This document shows, one piece after another, positions 1-9,834 of a DNA stretch of 64,000 nt (position 1 is its first letter; the number at the start of each line of letters is the position of its first letter). Under the pieces are notes generated by a model. It had not been told where the DNA came from, did not search any database, and saw only the letters and a list, made by a program, of their open reading frames with translations. A program made the translations under genes and the position numbers. Source of the DNA: Gnomoniopsis sp. IMI 355080 (taxonomy: Eukaryota; Ascomycota; Sordariomycetes; Diaporthales; Gnomoniaceae); the NCBI GenBank assembly GCA_027946555.1, contig JAPEVC010000013.1, positions 1-64,000 on the forward strand. The letters are read 5' to 3'.

Positions 1-71
1 CCCTCCTGATATGCAATAGCAATGTTGCTAGCTATTTAAATTTTCAACTTCATACTTACACATGTCTACAG

Positions 72-1437
72 CCGAGTGGTGACGGCAGTCTCCAACAACC
101 AATCCTGTGACTCCGTGCAGGCCGGCTACACCTGCTCGCCCGAGATCTCTCACTACTGGGGCCAATATTCACCCTTCTTCAGCGCACCCCAGGACTCGGC
201 GCCGTCCAACGCTATCCCGGACGGCTGCAGCCTCACCTTTGTCCAAATCCTCAGTCGCCACGGTGCCCGTGACCCCACCGCTTCCAAGACCGCGCTGTAT
301 AACGCAACCATCCAGCGCATCCAGGCGTCCGCCACCTCCTATGGCGCCGGCTATGAGTTCCTCAAGACCTACGAGTACACCCTAGGCGCTGATCAACTCA
401 CCACGTTCGGCCAGCAGGAGCTCATCAACAGCGGACAGGCCTTTTATTCCCGCTATGAGGCCCTCACCAAGGCTTATAGCCCTTTCGTCCGCTCCTCCGG
501 CGAGGACAGGGTCGTCGAGTCCGCGCTCAACTGGACGCAGGGATTCCACGCCGCACGGCTCGCAGACACGCAGGCGGCTGGCAGCGATGCCTACCCGTAC
601 GACATTGTCGTCATCAGCGAGGACACTGGCAGCAACAACACGCTGGACCACGGACTGTGCACGGCGTTTGAGGACGGACCGGACGCGGACATTTCGGACA
701 ACGCGCAGTCGATTTGGATGGATATTTTCACGCGCAACATCACCGCACGGCTGAATGCCAACCTACCGGGCGTGAATCTGAGCGCAGTCGAAACAATCTA
801 CATGATGGACCTGTGCCCGTTCAATACTGTTGCGGATACGCAAGGGACCATTTCCGAGTTTTGCGGGCTTTTCACCGCCGACGAGTGGAAGAGCTACGAC
901 TACTTTGAGAGTCTGGGCAAGTTTTACGGCTTCGGCTCGGGTAACCCCCTCGGCCCAACGCAGGGCGTGGGCTTCACGAACGAGCTGATTGCGCGGCTCA
1001 CGGGCCAGCCCTTGGTAGACGAGACGTCGACGAACCACACGCTCGACGACAACCCTGCCACTTTCCCCTTGAACAGGACGTTATACGCGGACTTTAGCCA
1101 CGACAGCGACATGACGGGCATCTTTTTCGCCATGGGCTTGTACAATGACACCAAGCTGCTGTCCAACACGACGCGCGCGGAGCCCGCCACCGACGCCGCG
1201 CTGGACGGGTACTCGGCATCTTGGACGGTGCCGTTTGCTGCGAGGATGTATGTGGAGAAGATGGTGTGTGCGGACACGGGGAGCGACGAGGAGCTGGTGC
1301 GTGTGTTGGTGAATGATCGCGTGCGGCCGCTCGAGAGTTGCGGGGCGGATGAGCTGGGGAGGTGTACGTTAAGTGACTTTGTGGACAGCTTGAGTTTCGC
1401 GAGAGAGGGTGGGGATTGGAGTTCTTGTTTTACATAG
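72..1437 (+). CDS. Secreted histidine acid phosphatase (3-phytase type), 5' end outside window
   Basis: Releases phosphate from phytate or other phosphomonoesters outside the cell. The reading frame carries the family signature RHGARDPT at bases 256-279, with the nucleophilic His, and the late HD pair in FSHDSDMTG. The mature N-terminus (SCDSVQAGYTC then PEISHYWGQYSPFF) is that of fungal PhyA-like phytases, as are the many N-glycosylation sites and paired cysteines. No ATG or signal peptide precedes this in frame. A 3' splice site (tctacag) ends at base 71, so the signal-peptide exon lies left of the window, as in phyA genes with an intron just after the signal sequence. About 454 residues are visible. 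The usual Tyr after RHGAR is Asp here, which may alter substrate preference. Phytase versus a broader acid phosphatase cannot be decided from sequence alone. Confidence 0.9.
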
Positions 1438-2935
1438 ACATAGGATGTATTTGATTAGACTACAATCCACCCCGTCATCTTGTCGGTCTCTCACTCTCAT
1501 CTGCTTCCACAGGATCCGCTTTTTGGCTCAACCGCGTTAGGAAACTTGGGGAATGTCGCTTATATCTTTCTCTCAGCCGGCAGCCGGATGGGGAACACGT
1601 CCAGACAACTATAATGGAGGACTTTGGAATTCCCTTTTAACAGGGGCACGGAGGCTCTCGCAATCTTGCGTTGGATGAATGGAGGCTTCCGGATTTGCGA
1701 CTTATAACTTTGGAGAGGACCGGCGATGATGAAGCCGCCGATAGCACAACGAGTTGGCAACAAGCTCCATTTTATGGCCTAGTGCTGAAGCAATTGACAG
1801 ACGGAGAGAATTGTGGGAATTTGAAAGAGTCGGCCGGGCCCGGCTGCGCAGAGATGAGGCCTATAAGATAGTAGAGGACAGGACAATCTGGAAGACACTT
1901 ACTTTGTTTTCAGGAGGGCTCATAACTATTAATATGAGTGCAGCAAAAATCTCTGGCTTTGTATCAGTCTCGTGTCGACTGCGTCCTTGGTCTCGCAGGT
2001 GCCCTTCCTACTACTGAGACTCCTCTTCCCCCAATCGGCGGTTCTTGGAAGCGGGCGCACAAGTCTACGTCGTGGCGAGGAAGGCTTCCGTACTGTGCAT
2101 ATCGAATGCACCGGATGGTACCTGCGTAAAGTGTGCATTACACATGAACCTTGTTCCACATCACTGAAAATCATTACATCAGCCGTTGAGTACTTGAACC
2201 CTGTATTTCTGATCAAAAAGCATCCGGAAGAGGATGAACCTTTAGTCTACCGCCGAGCTCCCTAGATCTGCGTGCGCCTAGTGCTAACGCAGTACAGAGA
2301 AACTTAATGGGATGTTGGGAATGTGAGGTCAAAAATGAGGCTGTGCTTGAATTCTATGCAATAGAGAAGTCAATCTTGGTGTGGGCCTGGGGCTGGAGGA
2401 AGTAAGCTCATTTTCTAGGTAGTGGGGGCCCCCAGGAGCTTGGGCCACCCACTCAGTGAGCCCCTGTCCAGTAAGTACGTCCGTAATGGATGGAAGATTA
2501 CAGTGACCGCACCAGCGTCACACCTTCCCCAACCACCCCCCCTCCTCCACACAGGGCGCACTCCAGGGCTGAGAGCTGGGGTGGAAAGCCATCTTATCGC
2601 GCCAACTTGCTCAAAAGTGCAACACCAACCTGCTCAGCCTTTGTGTTCGCCAGCTGGCCCAGAGTCACCCAAATGACCCCTGACACAATTGAATACCTAA
2701 AGCATCCCAGCCCAATGTCAGCCGTGCATCGCCAGTTTATTGTGGAAATCAATCAATCAGCCTGCACTTGACCGGCTGGCTACTTACCCAACGTCTCGCC
2801 ATCGCATTCGCATCCCAGCCTGACATCACCAAATACAAGTCGACTCCACTTGTTCTCGTTATCATCGTTGGCACCCAACAAAGTACGCCCTTCGCGCACG
2901 CGCATTCCGTCGCATTCCTCCACGAAACATCCAAA
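1438..2935. other. Intergenic, no gene seen
   Basis: Only short unrelated frames occur here. The left part holds the phytase 3' end; the right part is the promoter of the membrane protein at 2936, with pyrimidine-rich tracts near 2520-2545 and 2640-2660. I saw no tRNA, repeat or conserved coding segment. Confidence 0.5.
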
Positions 2936-3770
2936 ATGGTCGCCGCAGGTTGGGCAATCGTCATCACGGTTGTTATTTTCGTTGCCGTAGGCGCCGTGGG
3001 CTGGCTCTTGTACAGCCGCTGGCGCGCCCAGAAGCTCGGAGTATGTCCACAGTCCTCCCCCCCCCCTCCATCAGCACATTCTGACACACTCATATGTCTC
3101 CGGTCCCACCCCAAATGCTCGTGACTGACAGCGCTACCGACAGCTCCCTCCACCGGCCTTCACCTCTTTCCTACCCTTCCGCAGCAAATCCGACCCCTAC
3201 GGCGGCCCCGCCCCGCGCTCCGGCGGCATCCAAGGCTGGTTCGGCGACCAAGTCACCAAGTTCAAGAACCGCAACAACCGCACCGCCGCCGGCGCCTACG
3301 AAGGTGCCCCCATCTCCCGCGGAGGCAACACGGGCCGGGGCTTCGGCGCGCTCGATCCCGATGCCGCCTGGGACGCACACGTTGGCGACGAGGCGGACTA
3401 CGGCGGCCCGGCCGGCTACGGCGACGAGGAGCACGAGCTGGGCCTGGGCCCCTATGGACGCAATAGCACTGCGTACGAGGGCGCACACGGTGGTCGTGGC
3501 GGACCCTTGGGCGGCTCGCTCGGGGGCCAGGCGGAGAGCTATTCGATGAACTTGGCAGCCACGCCGCGGATGGCACCCGAGGGACCCGAGGCCGAGTTTG
3601 ATTCGAGGGGTCGTGCGGGCAGGAATCCGTTCGACGATGATGCGGCGGAGCCGAGCAATCTCAGCCTGAGGGGAGTGAGCCCGCGGCCTATGGAGGGCGA
3701 GCACCACGGCAAGGGCAGCGGCGCAGATAGTCCGACCGAGAGGCGGAGTGTGTTTACGGAGCAGGTCTGA
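2936..3770 (+). CDS. Fungal single-pass membrane protein, unknown function
   Basis: Two exons, 2936-3040 and 3144-3770, give 243 residues; the intron has a GTATGT donor and a GACAG acceptor and contains a C-rich tract. Exon 1 encodes one hydrophobic helix (about residues 5-26) followed by a basic stop-transfer stretch (SRWRAQKLG). The rest is soluble, rich in Gly and Pro, with the segments GWFGDQVTKFKNRNNRTAAGAYE, split here as GWFGDQ and KFKNRNNRTAAGA, and a C-terminus TERRSVFTEQ. From memory, Sordariomycete relatives with this layout are often labelled acid phosphatase-like, but no phosphatase motif is visible, so that label should not be taken as function. The topology suggests a short N-terminus outside and a long cytosolic tail. 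Confidence 0.75.
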
Positions 3771-4848
3771 AGAGCTGGAAACGGGCTGGGTCATGCGTTG
3801 GACCCCAAGCGCGACAATGCTAGAAAGGAGGGCAAAGATGGCGAAGAGGTCGAATATACATGAGGACTCGCAAATTTTGCGTGCGAAACGAAAAGCATGG
3901 AGGCGAGCATGGTCTCGTATGTGTGGGGGAGCATTTCATTACGGTGTGGACTGTGCGGAGGTTTTCCTTTTTACAGCGGTACACAGGTCTTTGGTGGCAC
4001 GATTATGGATACGATCCTCTCAGGACAAGAGGGTCAGGTCCGGCTTGGAGAAATGGCGTTGTTGTATGATATGAGACTTGGTGGAGGCATTGCAATACAG
4101 CTAGCCACACTTCGGACACAAAGTCTGTTTAACCTTTGGCGTTATGAATTGTCAGGAATGCTGGGTCATTGTCACAGTTTCTCTTGGATCTTCCAATACC
4201 AAGTGCTACTGCGCAACTCGCCCTTTGATCCGTAGAGACGGTTTATTTGGTTGGCCATACATTTGCACGTGCTGCTCGAGCCGGAACGTTTTGCCAATGA
4301 ATCAATTAAGGAACAAGCTCGGACTTGAGCTCAAATACCATCAAATTGGACTGCCAGTCACCAAGTGGGAGGTTCACATTGTGGAGCGCCCAAGTGGAGA
4401 ACCCTTGCAGTGTGAACAGCCATATATATCACTTCGATCGTAACCCTTGACCTAGAATAACTGTTGCTCACGGAAACTTTTTTACTACTGGGCTGATTGT
4501 GGAGTTTTAAGTTGCTGGCGGCGCAAAAGCTCGATACGTTGCTGTCATCAACTGTAATGACGACTTCACTTTTCGTACAAGGGCACGTAGGACTGACGAG
4601 TAAACTTCATCGCATTGCGCGTGGCTCGCAGCATGTGTTGTCTAGACCTGGCTCAGACTTGCCTTTTACAACGTCATTGTCAAAAGGAAAGCCAGATTCT
4701 GTCGTGCCGACAGGGTTTCTTGTCGAAACTGCACAGTTGGCACGTTGTCTGAGTGTATGCTTCCTCGACTCGGAAGTATCTGTGTTGTCATCACCGCCAG
4801 GACGCAAAAAGGAAAGAAAAAAGGAAAGAAAAAAGAAAGAGATGGGTA
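3771..4848. other. Convergent 3' regions, no gene seen
   Basis: Space between two convergent genes. Small frames (for example 3897-4235) have no recognisable domain and lie where a 3' UTR is expected. A purine-rich direct repeat lies at the right end (see separate entry). Confidence 0.45.
4805..4842. repeat. Purine-rich short tandem repeat
   Basis: GGAAAGAAAAA-type units repeat with small variations. Read on the minus strand it is a pyrimidine tract that begins a few bases after the stop codon of the asparagine-synthetase-like gene, so it is in that gene's 3' UTR. Confidence 0.7.
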
Positions 4849-6743
4849 TCATGATAACAGTGTAGTGCCCTTTACTCTTCCACTCTCCATCTTTGCTGTT
4901 CGAGAACCGAATTGGATCTGCGGTTCGAAGTCAGCAGCAGTCACTCAAACGACGGACAAGACATCTTACAGCTCTCTTCTTTTCGGAGGCCACACCGCTC
5001 ATGCCCAGCTCCAGGGCCACAAGCCGCAGAACTCGTTTCCCGGGCTCGACCGCCCCATCGACCTGATCAAAGTCACACTTCTCCCAGACTGGCACACCGA
5101 TAGCCCAGCGCACCAGCTCTTCATCCAGAAACGGAAAACGGACCTCCCGGCCCCAGTGTGACATGACACGATCGTCTCGACCCAGGTTGCGCTTGCCCAG
5201 CCTGCTGACGTCGAGCTTGAGCTCGTCGATTAGGCCAGGATACCCTCGCCTCTCAAATGCTGTGGCATGGCGGACATAGCCTCCAAAGAGCTCATCGGCA
5301 CCGAGTCCTGAGAGCAGTACTCGTGCAGAGGTCGTAAAGGGCACAGACTCGTCTGATGCGGCATCGGCAAACGCTGTGCCTTGCCCACGGGCGGCAAAGT
5401 AAAGGGCGCAGGCAATGGACAGGTCCATTTCCGTGTTGTGGGGGAAGATCAGCGACGTGACTTCGCTCTTATGGCTGAGGTATTCGACATAGGGGATATT
5501 GACCTGTGGCATGATGAGAGGCTGCCATGGCATATGAAAGGTGCACATCGACGGGCAGGATTGGCTTACACAAATGAATTGCCAAGTCCGCCCCGGACAG
5601 ACACCCTGGAGCTCAGCGAAGGACTTCCTTCCTGTGATTCTGTCCGGGCAGACCTCGTAAATATCAAAGGAGTCAAGATTGTTTTGGTCCTTTGACTTCT
5701 TTGCGTTGGCCGCTACTCGAGGGTTCTCGAAAGCGACGTTGATCAGGTCGATACTTTGATCGAGGGGAAGGAGATCATGGCAAAGCCTTGCCAGTACGGT
5801 GCAGTCAAGACCGCCAGAAAATAAGACAGCCACTCTAGATTGGGGTTGCTGATGAGACACTGAAGGCGGTGTGAGCACGTTCAAGACACGCAATTTGAGC
5901 GACTCTACCAGCTGGTCCCTTAGCAACCTGACCGAAGCTGAGCCTGGAACCAATGGAGTTGTATGTCCTCCGGCTGGTATTGAGTCGTTGAAACGTCCAA
6001 TAGCAGAGACCTGAATGGGTAAGTTGGACAGTATTGTTGTGATGGACAGGGCATCAAGTACCCGCTGCAGCAGAACTCACAAAGTGCTCGGCATCCTCCC
6101 CGTCCAGCCATGGTAGACTGGCAATGGCAGAATCGACTCCGTCCACTTCACTGACTCCTGTTTCACTTGAAGCTAAATCCAGCATATACACTCCATCGGC
6201 CTCCACTTCCTTCCACTCTGGATCAACAAAGTCCGCAATGCTGGATAGAACTAGCCCCCGCACATCTTGTCGAATGAGCAGGGACCGTCTCCCAAGGCGA
6301 TCGCGACCAAAATAGATCTTCTTCGAAGGCTTGTCGAAGAACACAAAAGCAAAAGGGCCATCAATGGACCGAAGTACCTTCAAAATCGCGCCCTCGCGGT
6401 CCGACGAGCTCTGCGCGACAGCCTCGTTCAAGAGACCAGCAAGCGCCTCACCATCGTTGCCAGCGACATCATGATGGCGGATCTTCCAAGCCTCGCCATT
6501 CCAGCAAAAGACAGATCCACTTGCGAAGTCAACGAAGGGCTGCTGCGCGATATGATCGCCGCGCAGAGCAAGGACAGTAGAGGTGAAGGCAAGATGTGTC
6601 GTTGGTGCGTCGTCAAGCGTGTCATCCAGACGCGTCTCGTGAGTGCGAATATGATCCGGGCCGCGATTGCAGAGACATCGCCGCAGGTGTGCTGGTATCT
6701 CGTCTGATTTGGTGGGAGAGATCACGACATGTATACCACACAT
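4849..6743 (-). CDS. Asparagine synthetase domain-containing protein (ASNSD1-like)
   Basis: Four exons: 6081-6743, 5570-6010, 4970-5503, 4849-4917; 568 residues. The start MCGIHVVIS places Cys2 as the N-terminal nucleophile of a class II glutamine amidotransferase (about residues 2-215). The second half is an asparagine-synthase-type ATP pyrophosphatase domain, with a P-loop SGGLDC at about 286-291 and the later segments SGLGADELFGGY and GREVRFPFLDEELV. The last exon matters: frame 3 runs into a stop after RAVRC if not spliced, but removing a 52-base GTAAGA-CAG intron gives AIQFGSRTAKME, the conserved family C-terminus. Intron 2 is 66 bases, in frame and free of stops, so naive ORF calling keeps it. 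It is closer to the ASNSD1 group than to true Asn synthetase, so the reaction is not certain. Confidence 0.88.
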
Positions 6744-7320
6744 GATACCATTAGCGCAGCCCTGAAGTCGTCGTGTTGAGGTTTGAGCATAGCGCCAACC
6801 CAAGAGGTCAATTTCTGATGCATACTTGCAATTCACTTGCAATGAGAGAGAGTACAGGGTTAGGGTATTGAGGCACATATCATTGCCTCCCCCCCGGGAT
6901 CCTACCCTCCTGGCAAGCAAAGCAGATGAACGCACGAGCGAAGACCTGAGCCAGGCGTTCGTTCATTTGTTTAGATGATCTTGGTGTATCATCCAGGAAG
7001 CATGCTGCCTGATTGGGATCTCGGCGCGGCGTACATGATGGGCCAAGCGTCGACCTATGTACATAGTACATGTAGGTCAGCTATTTAATTCCCTCATCTT
7101 TCCTCTTGGAACTGGCTCTGAGACAGAAATTCCATGTGCGCGCACATGTGAACCCTATTTTTCATCTAATATGCAATTGATGACCTCCAAATGATCAAAA
7201 TACCCACTACATGCTATGCCAATGATCGCTAAACTAAAATATCTGACAGAATGACAGGGTCTATGAAGTGGTAAAACATCTAGATAGATAATAAAGCACC
7301 GGTAACCATGCTCTTAGTGA
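6744..7320. other. Intergenic, no gene seen
   Basis: Shared space upstream of the asparagine-synthetase-like gene and downstream of the dehydrogenase. It holds a small inverted motif around 7050-7076 made of GTACATA/TATGTAC-like units. No gene or RNA is recognisable. Confidence 0.45.
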
Positions 7321-8235
7321 CTAGATATCCCAACCACCGCTGACTGGATAGGCCACAGCCGTGATAAAGCTGCTGTCCCCGCTCAGAAGGAAGAGCACCA
7401 TATTCGAAACCTCCTCAACCTTGGCTGCTCGTTTGAACAACTGCCGTGATGCAACTTGCTCTGGGGTGAGTGCTGACCCAACTTGCTCAGTAAACGATTT
7501 GAGCATTGGCGTATCCGTCATTCCCCTTCTTTCGATTAGCAAATACACTTTCGTCCCGATGAGGTACGCTCTCCAATCTACTCACGGGCATACAGCATTG
7601 ACCCTGATACCCCGGTGGGCGTTCTCCTTGGCCGCCGTCTTGGTCAAACCGATCACAGCGTGCTTGGTCATGCAATATGGCGATAGGAATGGAACAGCCG
7701 TCAGGCCACCCATGCTCGCAATGTTGACAATGCTTGCGCCATCAACTACGTTGGGCAATTGTGACCGGAGCGAATTGAAAGTTCCTTTAAGGTTGATGTC
7801 GATGACGAGATCCAGCTCCTCCTCTGGCACGTTCGGTATATCGGCCATTAAGCCCATTACACCTATGTAAAATGTCAAAAAGATCTTCGACAAGCTTGGC
7901 AACGTACCAAATTTATACCATTATGCATAGGAAGGGGTTCTCTTACCAGCGGAATTTACACAGCCATCGATTTTGCCAAAGGTTTCCTTGGTCTTGGTAA
8001 TCCATGCGTCTACCTGGTCTCTTTTCCTAACATCGACAACTTCTGTGATCACTTTGCAGCCGGGGTAGACGGCCGTGACACTTTCTCGAGCCTTTAGCAG
8101 CTCCTCACTCTTGACATCAACTAGCGATAGCGAGGCGCCTCGTGCGGCAAGATGCAACGCGATGTCCAGCCCGATCCCACCTGCAGCACCAGTAACGGTA
8201 TAGACTTTACCCTCCATACTCTGTGTGTTGGTCAT
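7321..8235 (-). CDS. Short-chain dehydrogenase/reductase (classical SDR)
   Basis: Three exons, 7947-8235, 7586-7862 and 7321-7525, join to 256 residues, the normal SDR length. Visible are the NAD(P)-binding glycine motif TGAAGGIG at 15-22, an acidic residue after strand 2 (LVDVKS) that favours NAD(H), the structural NSAG motif at the first splice junction, the catalytic Ser in NIASMGG and the catalytic pair in YCMTK. The C-terminus (VSGGWDI) follows the usual PVDGGW-like ending. Splice phases close exactly: NSAG is rebuilt from G|GT, and CPGMTDTPM across the second intron, which uses an unusual AAG acceptor. The substrate cannot be inferred; the family covers many alcohols, sugars and acyl carriers. 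Probably cytosolic, with no targeting peptide. Confidence 0.9.
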
Positions 8236-9311
8236 GATTATGATCTCGTGGTGTTGTATCAGGCGAGCAGTGCCGTCGGAACAGAACTTGGAAGCGATGA
8301 CGGGCGTAATTCGAAATATTGGGCAATCTTCGTTGCTGCAAAGGTTACCAAGACTGGGAACAAGTAAGGCTTTACGTCTTATATCTTCGCTCTGTCAGAA
8401 TATCACGTCTCTGAATCCTGGGCGATCTACAATTCAGGAGAGATGTTTCCAGGGGATTGTTATATAGGTTCAGGAAAAGTCGGACTTTTGTGACATGACT
8501 CCCCCTTTCGACCATCACGGACATATCCGAGCACAGGGCTATGATAGGACATACAAAGCCATAACAAGCCGTACCTCATACAGCATATTGTATGAAGATT
8601 CTGCTCCATAACAGACCCTCCTCTAGTGGAATTGTCCCGCATCGCTGATATACGATCTTCGTGATTTAGCGAATCCTTAGTTCTCCTCATGTAGAAACGG
8701 GCTGACATAACTCATCCGGCTCACGAGACGTCTCCATGCTCTAGGTTAGACAAAGCCCTAAGTCGGGCTGAAGAGGAAGGCTGATGAAGGACAATACGAA
8801 GCCCTGCCTATTGTGCTCATAGTTCCGCACATAGAGCCCCACACAAGGCGCAGCGCCCTCCGATAGTGATACAAGGTGTTGCGGATACGCTTCCAACATC
8901 GAAACCCGACAACGTGTCGATGGCCATTGGAGCTTCCATAGTCTGCTTCTAGAACGTTGATGGCTCGGGGAATCGGGAACAATAACGCGTGGAGGCGAAG
9001 GTGCAGCGTTTCGTAAGCTACCTAGAGCTTGAACGGTGCGAATGCCGGTACCCGGTTCACGGGCATGGCAGGGTCATGAAAACACACGCCGAAGTATGAT
9101 GAATTGATGAAAGTAAATTCTACGACAGAAATTGTGAAAAGGGCGAAGAACTAAAGAACGAAACGGTGATCATGTTTTAATCGTAAGGACCAACCGTGTC
9201 ACTAGCAATTTAGGCCAAGTCGAATTGCGCGGGACGGGAATGCCCAGCTGACCCAGCTACCGAGTCGTGCTTTGGCGGTATATGAATTTAATTTGTGCGG
9301 GATTTTACAAC
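8236..9311. other. Intergenic, no protein gene seen
   Basis: Promoter side of the dehydrogenase and 5' flank of the tRNA gene. Small frames such as 8460-8708 and 8758-8982 have no recognisable domain. The sequence becomes AT-rich from about 9260. Confidence 0.45.
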
Positions 9312-9333
9312 AGCTGCATAGCTCAGGGGAAGA

Positions 9334-9389
9334 GTGAGTTCACTTCCAATTCCAGTAAAATCAATCAACTCATACTAACAAATTTCCAG
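9334..9389 (+). other. Spliceosomal-type intron inside the tRNA gene
   Basis: 56 bases. Donor GTGAGT, perfect branch sequence TACTAAC at 9373-9379, pyrimidine-rich end TTTCCAG, 10 bases from branch to AG. These match the introns of neighbouring protein genes in size and motif. Removal joins GA to GC and restores the D-stem 3' strand GAGC exactly. No bulge-helix-bulge target for tRNA endonuclease was apparent. Confidence 0.7.
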
Positions 9390-9403
9390 GCGCCGGGCTC
9401 ATA

Positions 9404-9411
9404 TAATTGCC
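9404..9411 (+). other. Canonical-position tRNA intron, 8 bases
   Basis: TAATTGCC lies one base 3' of the anticodon, the standard place for eukaryotic nuclear tRNA introns cut by the tRNA splicing endonuclease. Removing it gives the 7-base loop CTCATAA and a 5-pair anticodon stem. Confidence 0.75.
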
Positions 9412-9447
9412 ACCCGGAGGTCCAAGGATCGAAACCTTGTGCAGCTA

Positions 9448-9834
9448 TCATTTTTTGCCTTTTTTACAATTTTGCTCATCCTTTCTTGTCTTGATTTTGC
9501 CATTTGAACTTTGTTCACTATTCTGGTGGTGAACTCTTTGAGGTTGCAGGACTTTATTAGTGCCTGAGCCTGCGGATTTGATTTCCACAGTCAATTTTAG
9601 ACTTCCAAGGTTCCTGTTGATTGAACAATAGTTTATGAAGTTTCTTGGAATCTCTCCACTGTTCGCTTCTGTGACAGCACGGTTAAGTTGCTCAAGATTG
9701 AAGTCGCTAAGTTTCATGGTGACTTTTTTTGAGAGTATTTTCATTTGACCTTTTACATAATATGACGGGACATGCCTATCAGGGTAGATAGAAACTTCCC
9801 ACTTTCAACTATATGACTGTTATAATGCCTAATT
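9448..9834. other. AT-rich stretch with a 98-codon minus-strand frame
   Basis: Short gap between the tRNA and the LVIVD gene. A minus-strand frame at 9448-9744 reads 98 Lys/Asn-rich residues, and its stop codon begins at the base after the tRNA discriminator. No domain is recognisable. It could be a decayed insertion, since tRNA flanks are frequent integration sites, or chance in AT-rich DNA. Confidence 0.3.

Larger units (their letters stand above)
9312..9447 (+). tRNA. Initiator tRNA-Met (CAT) interrupted by two inserts
   Basis: Mature parts are 9312-9333, 9390-9403 and 9412-9447, 72 bases in total. Acceptor stem AGCTGCA pairs fully with TGCAGCT. The D stem GCTC/GAGC, anticodon stem CCGGG/CCCGG and T stem CAAGG/CCTTG are also perfect. 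Anticodon CAT is at 9400-9402. Eukaryotic initiator features are the A1-T72 pair, the T loop ATCGAAA instead of TTC, and three G-C pairs next to the anticodon loop. Box A (TAGCTCAGGGG) and box B (GGATCGAAACC) are intact and a T6 terminator sits at 9451-9456, so Pol III transcription is possible. Insert 1 (9334-9389) has the signals of a spliceosomal intron and splits the D stem; insert 2 (9404-9411) is at the canonical site after base 37. Identity as an initiator-type sequence is clear; that it is functional is an inference. Confidence 0.85.

Noticed and set aside
2936..3770. Acid phosphatase function for the one-helix membrane protein
   Set aside because: Only a remembered database label for relatives; no phosphatase motif is visible in the 243 residues.
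3897..4235. 112-codon plus frame after the membrane protein gene
   Set aside because: Lies in the expected 3' UTR and overlaps two other frames of similar length; no domain.
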